Shown piece by piece: positions 24,990 to 33,927 of a stretch of DNA of 64,000 nucleotides. The position numbers and the translations under genes were made by a program. Origin of the DNA: Streptomyces cirratus. Lineage in GTDB: Bacteria; Actinomycetota; Actinomycetes; Streptomycetales; Streptomycetaceae. The stretch's first letter is position 1, and every line of letters begins with the position of its first letter. The DNA lies in the NCBI RefSeq assembly GCF_014650775.1, contig NZ_BMVP01000003.1, forward strand, positions 558,001-622,000, given 5' to 3'. The notes under the pieces were generated by a model. That model saw nothing but the letters and a program-made list of their open reading frames with translations, ran no database searches and was not told where the DNA came from.

Positions 24990-25814
24990 ATGTCGAACTC
25001 GTACGTCCAGTCGCTCCACGTCTACCCCGTCAAGTCGATGGCGGGGATCGCTCCCGACGCGATGACCGTGGAGCCCTGGGGACTCTCGGGTGACCGTCGG
25101 TGGGCAGTGATCGACACCGAGGGCACGGTCATCACGCAACGCCAGCAGGCCCGACTGGCGTTGGCCTCGGCCCGTCCGCTGGACGGCGGCCGGGTGGCGC
25201 TTTCCGCGCCGGGCATGGCCGATCTGGTCGTGGAGGCGCCGGAGCCGGGCCCACTGGAGCCGGTCGTCCTGTTCGGGAAGAAGATCGAGACCCTGGTCGC
25301 GTCGACGGCCGCGGCCGACTGGCTCTCGGCCTACCTCGGCGTCCCGGCCCGCCTCGTGTACTTGGACGACCCCGCCGTACGCCGCCCCGTGGACCCGGAC
25401 TACGCGCTGCCGGGCGAGACGGTGAGCCTCGCGGACGCCTACCCGCTCCTGGTCACCACCCTCGCCTCGCTGGACGCCCTGAACGCGCTGATAGCCGAGG
25501 GCGACCATCCGCAGGAGGGGCCGCTGCCGATGAACCGTTTCCGCCCGAGCCTGGTCGTGGCCGGCGCCGAGGCGTGGGCCGAGGACGGCTGGCGGCGCAT
25601 CGCCGTCGGTGACGCCGTCTTCCGCGGGGTGCGGGAGTGCGGGCGGTGCATCGTCACGACGACCGACCAGTCGACCGCGGAACGCGGCAAGGAACCGTTG
25701 AAGACGCTGGCGAAGCACCGGCGGATCGGGAAATCGCTGGCGTTCGGCCGGCAGGTGGTGCCGGTGACGCTGGGGACCGTGCGCGTCGGCGACGAGGTAC
25801 GCGTTCTGGAATAA
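24990..25814 (+). CDS. MOSC domain protein (YcbX/mARC-like)
   Basis: 274 residues from ATG 24990. N-terminal MOSC beta-barrel (SLHVYPVKSMAGI, GLSGDRRWAVID) and C-terminal MOSC domain (MNRFRPSLVVAGA near 190; the conserved Cys motif ECGRCIVTTTDQ near 225). Family members bind molybdenum cofactor through a Cys and reduce N-hydroxylated bases and sulfoxides with an electron donor protein. Here there is no fused ferredoxin domain, unlike E. coli YcbX, so a separate partner is required. Cytoplasmic. Single gene. Confidence 0.88.
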   Translation: MSNSYVQSLHVYPVKSMAGIAPDAMTVEPWGLSGDRRWAVIDTEGTVITQRQQARLALASARPLDGGRVALSAPGMADLVVEAPEPGPLEPVVLFGKKIETLVASTAAADWLSAYLGVPARLVYLDDPAVRRPVDPDYALPGETVSLADAYPLLVTTLASLDALNALIAEGDHPQEGPLPMNRFRPSLVVAGAEAWAEDGWRRIAVGDAVFRGVRECGRCIVTTTDQSTAERGKEPLKTLAKHRRIGKSLAFGRQVVPVTLGTVRVGDEVRVLE

Positions 25815-26036
25815 CACCTTCGAGGGGCTCCGCCCGTCCGCCGGAACCAGCGGGCACCGCGGCGCCGTTGGATCATTCGAGACGTGTGGGCAGGGCCACG
25901 GACGGGGCACGGGGGAAGGTGCCGCCGATCGGGTCCGGGCCGGGTGCGCATGTCTCTCGCGTTCCGGAATGCGCGTCCGCCGGGCATGCGGGAAGCTGGG
26001 ACGCGCAGGCAGGCGGAGGCGAGGGGGTGCCGGACC

Positions 26037-26648
26037 GTGTGGACAGCAGTGGGTGTGTGGCGTTGGCGGCGCAATCCGCTGCGCCGTAGGACTGATCTTT
26101 TCGAAGCGTGGCTGGCGCTCGCCGCGGCGGTGTGCGTCCTGGTGGTGGCTCCGGCCGTCGGCTGGCTCGCGGGTTCGAGGGTGGACGGTACGCTGCAGCG
26201 CGCCGTGCACGAGCAGCGGCAGGAGCGCTACCTCGTCCCGGCGGTGGTGCTCCGGCCGGCCCATGCCACGGAGGGCGCCGTCCCCGCCGACAAGTCGGCG
26301 GGTCCGCAGACACCGCAGCGGACGAGGATCCTCGCCTCGTGGACCGCGCCGGACGGCAGCCTCCACCAGGGGACGGTGCCGGCCGCCGAGGAACCGCCCC
26401 GGGCCGGTGACCGGTTCCGGATATGGACGGACACCAGCGGCCGGCTCGTGGGGCAGCCGCTCGCGGCGTCCGCCGCCTCGTTCCACGCCGTGATGGCCGG
26501 TCTGGCCGCTGCCCTGGGCGCGGCCGCGCTGGTGGAGACGGTCCGGCGGCTGGTCGTACGGAGGCTCATGCACCGGCGGTACATACGCCTGGACCGGGCG
26601 TGGGCGGCGGTCGGGCCGGATTGGGGCCGGGCGGACGCGGGCAGCTGA
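26037..26648 (+). CDS. Rv1733c family two-helix membrane protein
   Basis: 203 residues from GTG 26037 with GAGGGGGTG upstream; the frame is open to 25884 but that part lacks family features. The family pattern is clear: WRWRRNPLRRRTDLFEAW at the start, a first helix (about 28-49), an extracellular loop with ILASWTAPDGSLHQGTV and FRIWTDTSGRLVGQP, a second helix (about 148-170), and RAWAAVGPDWG at the end. In M. tuberculosis Rv1733c belongs to the DosR regulon and is a known antigen; its role is unknown. It precedes the beta-helix/AAA gene on the same strand. Confidence 0.85.
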   Translation: MWTAVGVWRWRRNPLRRRTDLFEAWLALAAAVCVLVVAPAVGWLAGSRVDGTLQRAVHEQRQERYLVPAVVLRPAHATEGAVPADKSAGPQTPQRTRILASWTAPDGSLHQGTVPAAEEPPRAGDRFRIWTDTSGRLVGQPLAASAASFHAVMAGLAAALGAAALVETVRRLVVRRLMHRRYIRLDRAWAAVGPDWGRADAGS

Positions 26649-26761
26649 CCTGGCAACTCACCGGCCCCGCGCGCGCTACGGTGGACCGGGCAGGCCGGCC
26701 GCCGGGCGACTCCGGCGGTGACTGCCGCACGCGAGGACGAGGGTGGGGGCACGACAGCACC

Positions 26762-29218
26762 ATGGCTCAGGGCACGGTCCAGGTGACACACGGCGGGGCT
26801 TCGCGCTGGCGGCGCCGCTCCGGTGAGTACGCGACACTGACCGCCGCGCTCGCCGTCGCCGGCGACGGGGACGTCCTGTCGATCGCGCCCGGTACCTACC
26901 GGGAGAACCTGGTGCTGCGCCACGCCGTCACCCTGCGGGGGCCCGAGGGCGCGGCCGGGTCCGTGCGCATCGCCCCGCCCGACGGTGTCGCCCTGACGGT
27001 CAGCGCCTCGGCCGTGGTGCAGGACCTGTATCTGGAGGGCCAGGACCGGACGGCGCCCGCGCTGCTCGTCGAGGACGGCTCGCCCGAACTCACCGACCTG
27101 CGGGTCAACACCCGTTCGTCGGCCGGTATCGAAGTCCGCGGCGCGGGGGCCAGGCCGCTGGTGCGCCGGTGCACGGTGGAGAACCCCGCCGGCGTCGGCA
27201 TCGCCGTACTCGACGGCGGCGGCGGCGTGTTCGAGGAGTGCGAGGTCGTCGCGGCCGGACAGAGCGGCATCTCGGTGCGGGGCGGCCACCCGCGTCTGGA
27301 GCGCTGCCGGATCCACCACGCCACGGGGGCCGGCATCGCCGTCACCGGGGAGGGCTCCGGCCTGGAGGCGCTGGGCTGCGAGGTGTACGAGATCAAGGGC
27401 ACCGGCTTGCAGGTCGTGGCGCGGGCCGCCGCCCGGCTCACCGACTGCGCGGTGCACCGTACTTCGGCCGACGGTGTCACCCTCGACACCGACGCCGTCC
27501 TCACGCTCGCGGGTTGCGACATCCACGACATCCCGGAGAACGCGGTGGACCTGCGCTCGCGTTCGGTGCTCACGCTGAGCCGTACCACCGTGCGCCGGTT
27601 CGGCCGCAACGGCCTGTCGGTGTGGGACCCGGGGACCCGGGTCGATGCCCGGTCCTGCGAGATCCACGACAGCACGGGGGACTATCCGGCGGTGTGGATC
27701 AGCGACGGCGCCACCGTCTCCCTGGACTCCTGCCGGGTGCACGACGTACCGGACGCACTGTTCGTACTGGACCGCGGCTCCCGCGTGGACGTGGTCGACA
27801 GCGACCTGTCGCAGGTGCGGAACACGGCCGTCTCGGTGAGCGACGGGGCCACCGCGCAGCTGGACGACTGCCGGATCCGGGAGGCCGCGACCGGCGCCTG
27901 GTTCCGTGACCACGGCAGCGGCGGCACCCTCGCCAACTGCACCGTCGACTCCGTCCAGACGGGCGTGATCGTCACCAAGGGAGCCGACCCGGTCCTGGAC
28001 CGCTGCGTGGTCACCTCCCCTTCCGAGGCCGGTTTCTACGTCTCGGCGGGCGGCCGCGGCACGTTCACGGCCTGCCGGGTCAGCGGCAGCTCCGGCTTCG
28101 GTTTCCACGTGATCGACGGCAGCCGCACCTCGCTGGCCAAGTGCCACACCGAGCGTTGCGCGCGCGGCGGTTACGAGTTCGCGGAGGACAGCCCCGTGGC
28201 GGAGGACTGCACCAGCGACGAGTCCGGCCCGCGCCTCGCCGCCCAGTCGGCGGCGGCCGGAGGCCCGGCCCGCGAACGCGCCGGGATCCGTACGGTGACG
28301 TCCGCGCGGAGCTCCGTGCCCGCAGCAGCCGACGTACCGGCGCCGCGTCCCGCCGACGAGCCGGACCCGGCCGCCGCGCCGGCCCGGGGATCGGGCGAGG
28401 TGCTGGGCCAGCTCGACGCGCTGGTCGGCCTGGACAGCGTCAAGCGCGAGGTGCGCGCCCTCACCGACATGATCGAGGTGGGGCGCAGGCGGCAGCAGGC
28501 GGGCCTCAAGGCGGCGTCGGTGCGCCGGCACCTGGTGTTCACCGGCTCCCCCGGTACCGGCAAGACCACCGTGGCCCGGCTCTACGGGGAGATCCTCGCT
28601 TCCCTCGGGGTGCTGGAGCGGGGCCACCTGGTGGAGGTGTCCCGGGTGGACCTCGTCGGCGAGCACATCGGGTCCACGGCGATCCGTACGCAGGAGGCCT
28701 TCGAACGGGCGCGGGGCGGCGTGCTGTTCATCGACGAGGCGTACGCCCTGGCCCCGGAGGACTCGGGCCGCGACTTCGGGCGCGAGGCCATCGACACGCT
28801 GGTGAAGCTGATGGAGGACCACCGGGACGCGGTGGTGGTGATCGTCGCCGGATACACGGCGGAGATGGAACGGTTCCTGACCGTCAACCCGGGTGTGGCG
28901 TCCCGCTTCTCCCGGACCATCACCTTCGGCGACTACGGGCCGCAGGAGCTGTTGCGCATCGTGGAGCAGCAGGCGGAGGAGCACGAGTACCGGCTGGGCG
29001 AGGGCACCGCGAAGGCGCTGCTGGCGTACTTCACGGAGCTGCCCAAGGGGCCGGCGTTCGGCAACGGCCGCACCGCCCGCCAGACCTTCGAGTCCATGGT
29101 CGAGCGCCACGCCGGACGCGTGGCGCAGCTGAGCGACCCGGGCACGGACGAACTCACCCTGCTGTTCCCGCAGGACCTGCCGGCACTCCCGGCCGGCTCG
29201 GCGGCGGCCGACCGCTGA
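26762..29218 (+). CDS. parallel beta-helix / CbxX-type AAA+ ATPase fusion
   Basis: 818 residues from ATG 26762. Residues about 20-490 are a right-handed parallel beta-helix made of some 20 short imperfect coils (recurring patterns such as GSPELTDLRV, GHPRLERCRI, ATVSLDSCRV) of the pectate-lyase/CASH type. A Pro/Ala linker (about 495-545) leads to a CbxX/CfxQ-like AAA+ module: Walker A FTGSPGTGKTT (near 597-607), Walker B GGVLFIDEAYAL (near 655), Arg-rich sensor regions (NPGVASRFSRTITF). The ATPase is related to the one in EccA of type VII secretion. No signal peptide, so cytoplasmic. The beta-helix probably forms a binding surface for a polymer or partner (inference). Confidence 0.9.
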   Translation: MAQGTVQVTHGGASRWRRRSGEYATLTAALAVAGDGDVLSIAPGTYRENLVLRHAVTLRGPEGAAGSVRIAPPDGVALTVSASAVVQDLYLEGQDRTAPALLVEDGSPELTDLRVNTRSSAGIEVRGAGARPLVRRCTVENPAGVGIAVLDGGGGVFEECEVVAAGQSGISVRGGHPRLERCRIHHATGAGIAVTGEGSGLEALGCEVYEIKGTGLQVVARAAARLTDCAVHRTSADGVTLDTDAVLTLAGCDIHDIPENAVDLRSRSVLTLSRTTVRRFGRNGLSVWDPGTRVDARSCEIHDSTGDYPAVWISDGATVSLDSCRVHDVPDALFVLDRGSRVDVVDSDLSQVRNTAVSVSDGATAQLDDCRIREAATGAWFRDHGSGGTLANCTVDSVQTGVIVTKGADPVLDRCVVTSPSEAGFYVSAGGRGTFTACRVSGSSGFGFHVIDGSRTSLAKCHTERCARGGYEFAEDSPVAEDCTSDESGPRLAAQSAAAGGPARERAGIRTVTSARSSVPAAADVPAPRPADEPDPAAAPARGSGEVLGQLDALVGLDSVKREVRALTDMIEVGRRRQQAGLKAASVRRHLVFTGSPGTGKTTVARLYGEILASLGVLERGHLVEVSRVDLVGEHIGSTAIRTQEAFERARGGVLFIDEAYALAPEDSGRDFGREAIDTLVKLMEDHRDAVVVIVAGYTAEMERFLTVNPGVASRFSRTITFGDYGPQELLRIVEQQAEEHEYRLGEGTAKALLAYFTELPKGPAFGNGRTARQTFESMVERHAGRVAQLSDPGTDELTLLFPQDLPALPAGSAAADR

Positions 29219-29307
29219 GACGCGTACCGGGGCGGCGCCTGGAGACATCTGAGGGGCGGGCGGGTAGGGTGCGGCGTTCCGCTCCGCCCATTCCCAGGGG
29301 GTATCCG

Positions 29308-29784
29308 ATGGCTCGCCGACTCCGGGCAGTGGAGCTGGACTTCGCCGAGAAGGCGCCGGTCCGGCTCGTGTTCGCGGCGCACGTGACGCAGGCGCCGACA
29401 CCGGTCTACGAGGCGCTCGCCGAGCAGGTGGCGGACTGGCCGGCGTGGTTCAAGGCGGTCACCCTGGCCCGCTCGACGCACGGCGGTGCGGGCCGCGAGA
29501 TCGGGCTGATGGGCGGGGTCCGGTTCCGGGAGACCGTCGTGGCGGCGGAGCCGGCGCGGTGCTACGCGTACCGGGTCGACGAGACCAACGTCCCCGGCCT
29601 TCGGGCGCTGCTGGAGGAGTGGCGGCTGAGCCCGTCCGGTTCCGGGACGCGGATCAGGTGGACGTTCGCGGCGGACGGGCCGGCCCCGCTCCGGTTCGCC
29701 CTCGCCGCGGCCCGTCCCGGGCTCGGGCACTCGTTCCGCTCGGCGGTGGGCGCGCTCGACGCCCGCCTGATCGCCCGCCGCTGA
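29308..29784 (+). CDS. SRPBCC (START/polyketide cyclase-like) family protein
   Basis: 158 residues from ATG 29308. The fold is suggested by the pattern FAAHVTQAPTPVYEALAEQVADWPAWFKAV, then VRFRETVVAAEPARCYAYRV, TRIRWTFAADGPAPL and a long C-terminal helix. These proteins have a deep hydrophobic pocket and bind lipids or aromatic compounds. Substrate unknown. It may be transcribed alone from a TAGGGT-type -10 region (around 29262-29267). Strong terminator hairpin follows 3 bases after the stop. Confidence 0.8.
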   Translation: MARRLRAVELDFAEKAPVRLVFAAHVTQAPTPVYEALAEQVADWPAWFKAVTLARSTHGGAGREIGLMGGVRFRETVVAAEPARCYAYRVDETNVPGLRALLEEWRLSPSGSGTRIRWTFAADGPAPLRFALAAARPGLGHSFRSAVGALDARLIARR

Positions 29785-29786
29785 CC

Positions 29787-29848
29787 GCCGTGAAGGGCCG
29801 CCCCGCGGCGGCCGTTCGCGGCGGCCCTTCACGGCGGCCCTTCACGGC
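29787..29848. terminator. hairpin with two alternative right arms
   Basis: The left arm (29787-29802) pairs perfectly over 16 bases with 29820-29835, and the same 16-base arm occurs again at 29833-29848, offset by 13 bases. It sits exactly between the stops of two convergent genes. Confidence 0.75.
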
Positions 29849-29852
29849 CCGG

Positions 29853-30980
29853 TCAGGCGGCGGGCTCCCGCCAAGCACCCGTCGTCAGCAGCGTCTCGAT
29901 GGTCTTCGCGTACGGGGCGATGTCCAGCTTCTGCGCCGCGAGCCAGTCGTCCGAGTAGTACTTGTCGAGGTAGCGGTCGCCCGGGTCGCACAGCAGGGTC
30001 ACGACACTGCCCGTGCGGCCCTGCGCCACCATCTCCGCCACGATCTTGAGCGCGCTCCACAGGCCGGTGCCGGTCGAGCCGCCCGCCTTGCGCCCTATGG
30101 CCTGCTCCAGGGCCCGGCAGGCGGCGACGCTCGCCGCGTCCGGCACCTTCATCATCCGGTCGATGGCGCCGGGCACGAAGCTCGGTTCCATCCGGGGGCG
30201 GCCGATGCCCTCGATGCGCGAACCGCAGTCGCTGCTCGCGTTCGGGTCGTTCCGGGTCCAGCCGTCGAAGAAGCAGGAGTTCTCCGGATCGGGGACGCAG
30301 ATCCGGGTGTCGTGCTGCATGTAGTGGACGTAGCGCGCGATCGTCGCGGAGGTGCCGCCGGTTCCGGCCGTCGCCACGATCCAGGTGGGCTCCGGGTAGC
30401 GCTCCAGGCGCAGCTGCTGGTAGATCGATTCCGCGATGTTGTTGTTGCCCCGCCAGTCCGTCGCCCGCTCGGCGTACGTGAACTGGTCCATGTAGTGGCC
30501 GCCGGTCCGCGCCGCCAGTTCCGCGGACTCCTCGTACATCTTCATCGAGTCGTCGACGAAGTGGCAGGTGCCGCCGTGGAATTCGATGAGGCGGCACTTC
30601 TCGGGGCTGGTCGTGCGCGGCATGACGGCGACGAACGGGACTCCGATCAGCTTGGCGAAGTACGCCTCGGAGACCGCGGTCGATCCGGAGGAGGCCTCGA
30701 TGACCGGGCGCCCGGGACGGATCCAGCCGTTGCACAGCGCGTACAGGAACAGGGAGCGGGCCAGGCGGTGCTTGAGGGAGCCCGTCGGGTGCGTCGACTC
30801 GTCCTTCAGATAGAGGTCGATGCCCCATTCCTCGGGGAGCGGGAAGCGCAGCAGGTGGGTGTCGGCGGAGCGGTTGGCGTCGGCCTGGACCTTGCGCACG
30901 GCTTCGTTCAGCCAGGCCCGGTAGTCCGCGTCGCTGCGGTCGACGTCGTCGACTCCGGCGGTGGTGCTGGTCGTGCTCAT
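29853..30980 (-). CDS. PLP-dependent cysteine synthase family protein, Cds1-like
   Basis: 375 residues from ATG 30980 with AAGGAG upstream. Fold-type II PLP enzyme: the Schiff-base Lys is in [11 protein letters not shown] (about 67-77), the substrate loop [12 protein letters not shown] near 97-108 and the phosphate-binding [12 protein letters not shown] near 205-216. The C-terminal third carries the [10 protein letters not shown] motif. Closest characterised relative by pattern is Cds1 (Rv3684) of M. tuberculosis, an L-cysteine desulfhydrase releasing H2S, pyruvate and ammonia; a synthase activity cannot be excluded. Cytoplasmic. Confidence 0.85.
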   Translation of the reverse strand: MSTTSTTAGVDDVDRSDADYRAWLNEAVRKVQADANRSADTHLLRFPLPEEWGIDLYLKDESTHPTGSLKHRLARSLFLYALCNGWIRPGRPVIEASSGSTAVSEAYFAKLIGVPFVAVMPRTTSPEKCRLIEFHGGTCHFVDDSMKMYEESAELAARTGGHYMDQFTYAERATDWRGNNNIAESIYQQLRLERYPEPTWIVATAGTGGTSATIARYVHYMQHDTRICVPDPENSCFFDGWTRNDPNASSDCGSRIEGIGRPRMEPSFVPGAIDRMMKVPDAASVAACRALEQAIGRKAGGSTGTGLWSALKIVAEMVAQGRTGSVVTLLCDPGDRYLDKYYSDDWLAAQKLDIAPYAKTIETLLTTGAWREPAA

Positions 30981-31301
30981 GCGCCTTGCTCCTTCATCAC
31001 TTCCATGGCCCCCTGCCTTCGCAATGTACCTCCCCCACCTGCGCAAACAGTTCCTTTGGGTCTCCATGCGAATCGCTTTAGGGGCGGCACACGAGCCGAC
31101 TGCCGCCGGGTTTGCGGAGCGGCCCGCCGAGGGCCCGCAGGCGGCTTTCGGACCGCGGACCGACGGCTTTCGGACGGGTTGCGGACACCGGGGCCAGATC
31201 ATCAGGCCCGTTCGGTTGCACACCGGCCCACCCTGGGTGACCCTGGTGAGGCGTCACAGAGGGTGCAGCACCCGTAACACTCATGTCGGGGAGTCGCAGC
31301 C
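30981..31301. other. 320-base divergent intergenic region
   Basis: No gene seen. It separates the leftward Cds1-like gene from the rightward RsbW-like gene and must hold both promoters. A TACATT hexamer on the minus strand (31023-31028) is a plausible -10 for the leftward gene. Just before the rightward gene lies GGGTGCAGCACCC (31260-31272), a small dyad. Confidence 0.5.
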
Positions 31302-31844
31302 GTGATAAGTCATTCCCGCAGGCACTGCGTCGTCGAACTGCAGGCCCTGCCCGCGCGGATCGGACAGATCCGCAGAATCGTTTCTGCACAACTGCGTCAC
31401 TGGCAGCTCGACCCCCTCATCGACCGGGCCGCGCTCGGCGTGACGGAGCTGCTCAGCAACGTGCACCGCCACGCACAGCCGGACAAGGTCTGCCGGGTGG
31501 AGATCGAATTCCGGCTCGGCCGGCTCACCGTCTCGGTGCACGACAGCGATCCGCGGCTGCCCGTGGTGCGCGAGTCTGCGGCCATGGAGACCTGCGGACG
31601 CGGCCTCGCGCTCGTCGCGGCGATCAGCGAGGCCTGGGGTGCCCGGCACCAGCAGGACCGGCCCGGCAAGGTGGTGTGGTTCTCCCTGCGGGCCGCCCCC
31701 GCCTCGACGGCGCCGGCCCGTACCGTGCGGATCTCTTCCAAGGCCGTACGAGAACCCGCCCCGGCGGCGCTCTTCGCCGTGGAACCCGCGGCCGTCGTCA
31801 CAGCCGTGCCGGTATCGGCCCGGGCCGGCACCAGGCCCGGCTAG
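31302..31844 (+). CDS. RsbW-like anti-sigma ATPase (HATPase_c)
   Basis: 180 residues from GTG 31302. GHKL-type ATP fold: N box region ALGVTELLSNVHRHA (about 45-59), G1-like VHDSDPRLP (about 79-87) and G2-like GRGLALVAAIS (about 99-109). The kinase-like domain is followed by about 50 residues rich in Ala/Pro/Val with no match. Streptomycetes have many such proteins, which phosphorylate anti-anti-sigma factors or bind sigma factors. No sigma or STAS gene is linked here, so the partner is unknown. Cytoplasmic. Confidence 0.87.
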   Translation: MISHSRRHCVVELQALPARIGQIRRIVSAQLRHWQLDPLIDRAALGVTELLSNVHRHAQPDKVCRVEIEFRLGRLTVSVHDSDPRLPVVRESAAMETCGRGLALVAAISEAWGARHQQDRPGKVVWFSLRAAPASTAPARTVRISSKAVREPAPAALFAVEPAAVVTAVPVSARAGTRPG

Positions 31845-31899
31845 CCCCGGCCTGCCGTACCCCACCGGGACCTCCACACGGCCCACCGCCCCGGCCCCC

Positions 31900-33198
31900 T
31901 CAGGCGGCGGTGCCCAGCGCCCCCAGCGGGTCGTCCAGCACCGGCTGCCACGCCAGCTCAGCCGCCCCGACCAGGCTGTTGTGGTCCAGGGTGCACGGCA
32001 GGATCGGCACCCCGCCGCTGCGCCCCCAAAGGCTGCGGTCCGCGACCACCGCGCGCAGCCGCTCCGGGTCCGCGTGGAGCAGCTCCCGATGCAGGCCGCC
32101 CAGGATGATCCGGTCCGGGTTCAGGATGTTCACCAGGCCCGCCAGCCCCAGTCCCAGCCGGTCGATGAGTTCCTCGGCGGCCGCACGTACGGCCGGATCC
32201 GCGAACTCGGCGTGCAGCAGGTCCCGCGCCTGCTGGAGCAGCGACACCTCGGGGCCGGGCGTACGGCCCGCCGCCGTCAGGAAGGCCAGCGGATCCGCCT
32301 CCACGTCCAGGCAGCCCCGGCTCCCGCAGTGACAGGCCCGTCCCTCCGGGTTCACGGTGAGGTGGCCGACCTCCAGGGCCAGGCCGGCGCTGCCGGTGTG
32401 CAGCCGGCCGTCGAGGACCAGCGCCCCGCCCACCCCCCGGTGGCCGGTGGCCACGCACAGCAGGTGCTGCGCGCTGCGGCCCGCGCCGTGCCGGTGCTCC
32501 GCGAGCGCGGCGAGGTTGACGTCGTTGCCGGTGAGGGCGGGGCCGTCGATACCGGCCGCTTTCACCCGTTCGGCGAAGATGGCCCGGACCGGGGAACCGG
32601 CCGGCCAGGCCAGGTGCAGGGGGTTCAGTGCGGTGCCCTCCGGCTCCGCGACCGCCGAGGGAACGGCGAGGCCCGCGCCGATGCAGCGCCGCCCGGACTC
32701 CGCCAGCAGCGCGGCCCCCGCGTCGACGACGGCTCCGAGGACCTGCGCCGGGTCGGCGGAGACGGTGACCTTGCCGGGGGCCGTGGCCACGATCCGGCCG
32801 CCGAGGCCGACCAGGGCGGCCCGGAAGCCGTCCGGGTGAACTTGGGCGGCCAGCGCGACGGGGCCGTTCTCCTCCACGGCGAGCCGGTGCGAGGGCCGGC
32901 CCTGGGTGCCGCCGGCGCCACCGGGGCGGGAGTCGACGCGGATCAGGCCGAGCGCCTCCAGTTCGGCGGCCACGGCTCCGGCGGTGGCGCGGGTGACGCC
33001 CAGCTCGGCGGTCAGTACCGCCCGGGTCGGGGCCCGGCCGGTGTGCACGAGTTCCAGGGCGGGGCCCAGCGCTCCACGGCCCCTCTCCAGTCTGGTCCTC
33101 GTAGCCGCCGCTGCCCGGTCGGCGGCGGAGGCCGCCGTTGGGACCGTGGACACCGTGGACGCGTTCCCCACCCGCCGCGGGGCCCCGTTGCCGTTCAT
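31900..33198 (-). CDS. ROK family transcriptional regulator / sugar kinase-like
   Basis: 432 residues from ATG 33198 with GAGGA upstream. An N-terminal winged HTH (about 55-95; PTRAVLTAELGVTRATAGAVAAELEALGLI) is followed by the ROK fold. The ROK zinc motif CHCGSRGCLD (near 278-287) is intact, and the sugar/ATP loop GLAVPSAV near 170 and the helix GLGLAGLVNILNPDRIILGG near 355 are typical. Such proteins repress sugar uptake or catabolic genes and are released by sugar or sugar phosphate. No transporter is adjacent, so its regulon is elsewhere or it is autoregulatory. Confidence 0.88.
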   Translation of the reverse strand: MNGNGAPRRVGNASTVSTVPTAASAADRAAAATRTRLERGRGALGPALELVHTGRAPTRAVLTAELGVTRATAGAVAAELEALGLIRVDSRPGGAGGTQGRPSHRLAVEENGPVALAAQVHPDGFRAALVGLGGRIVATAPGKVTVSADPAQVLGAVVDAGAALLAESGRRCIGAGLAVPSAVAEPEGTALNPLHLAWPAGSPVRAIFAERVKAAGIDGPALTGNDVNLAALAEHRHGAGRSAQHLLCVATGHRGVGGALVLDGRLHTGSAGLALEVGHLTVNPEGRACHCGSRGCLDVEADPLAFLTAAGRTPGPEVSLLQQARDLLHAEFADPAVRAAAEELIDRLGLGLAGLVNILNPDRIILGGLHRELLHADPERLRAVVADRSLWGRSGGVPILPCTLDHNSLVGAAELAWQPVLDDPLGALGTAA

Positions 33199-33238
33199 GA
33201 CAGCGATCCTCGCACGTGCGCGAAGGGCCGGGCGCCGC

Positions 33239-33889
33239 TCACGGCAGGAGGCCGCCGACCCGCAGTGTGATGTTCAGCCGTCCCGTCAGGCCCAGCTCGG
33301 CCGGCGCGGTGCCGGACAGGACCTTCGGTACGCCGTGGTAGGCGAGGCGGCTCGGTCCGCCGAAGACGAACAGGTCGCCGCTGCGCAGTTCCACGTCCTG
33401 GTACGGGCGGCCGCGCGAGGCGGAGTTGCCGAAGCGGAACAGACAGGAGTCACCGAGGCTGAGGGAGACGACGGGCGCCGCCGACTTCTCGTCGGAGTCC
33501 CGGTGCATGCCCATGCGGGAGTCGCCGTCGTAGAAGTTGACGAGGGCGATGTCGTACGCCTCGTCCGGTGGCCGTCCGTAGGCGTCGGTGACGGCGGTCC
33601 GCCCGAGTTCGGCGAGCCAGGGGGGCATCGGCTTGACCGGCGCTCCGTCGCCGTCGACGGCGGTGCGGGCGTATCCGTACGGGTACCAGTGCAGCCCCAG
33701 GCACACCTGGCGGGCGGTCATCGTCCCGCCACCGGGGGTGTGCACGGTGCGCAGGCCCGCCGGCGGCCGGGCCCACTCGCGGCAGGCGGCGAGCAGCTCG
33801 CGCTGCCGGCCGCGGTCGAGCCAGTCGGGCAGGTGCACCGCGCCGGGGGCGATCTCGGTCCGCTCGCGCGGGAAGAGTTCCCCTTCCAT
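33239..33889 (-). CDS. AlkB-like 2-oxoglutarate/Fe(II) dioxygenase
   Basis: 216 residues from ATG 33889; ATG 33898 is possible. Double-stranded beta-helix core with the metal triad visible: His and Asp in MGMHRDSDE (about 131-139), distal His in AYHGV (near 184), and the 2-oxoglutarate Arg in GRLNITLR (near 205-212). The LGLHWYPYGYARTA and IALVNFYDGDS segments fit the AlkB family. The role is direct reversal of alkyl damage on DNA or RNA bases. Diverges from the mycothiol-dependent enzyme gene with only 38 bases between starts. No Ada protein is seen nearby. Confidence 0.87.
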   Translation of the reverse strand: MEGELFPRERTEIAPGAVHLPDWLDRGRQRELLAACREWARPPAGLRTVHTPGGGTMTARQVCLGLHWYPYGYARTAVDGDGAPVKPMPPWLAELGRTAVTDAYGRPPDEAYDIALVNFYDGDSRMGMHRDSDEKSAAPVVSLSLGDSCLFRFGNSASRGRPYQDVELRSGDLFVFGGPSRLAYHGVPKVLSGTAPAELGLTGRLNITLRVGGLLP

Positions 33890-33927
33890 GCCCCCCATTG
33901 TCAGGGGTGGCTGGCACACTCCCCTCC

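Noticed and set aside
26228..29401. A 1057-codon open frame antisense to the beta-helix/AAA gene
   Set aside because: Shadow frame; the sense strand has clear family motifs and a matched start, the antisense has none.
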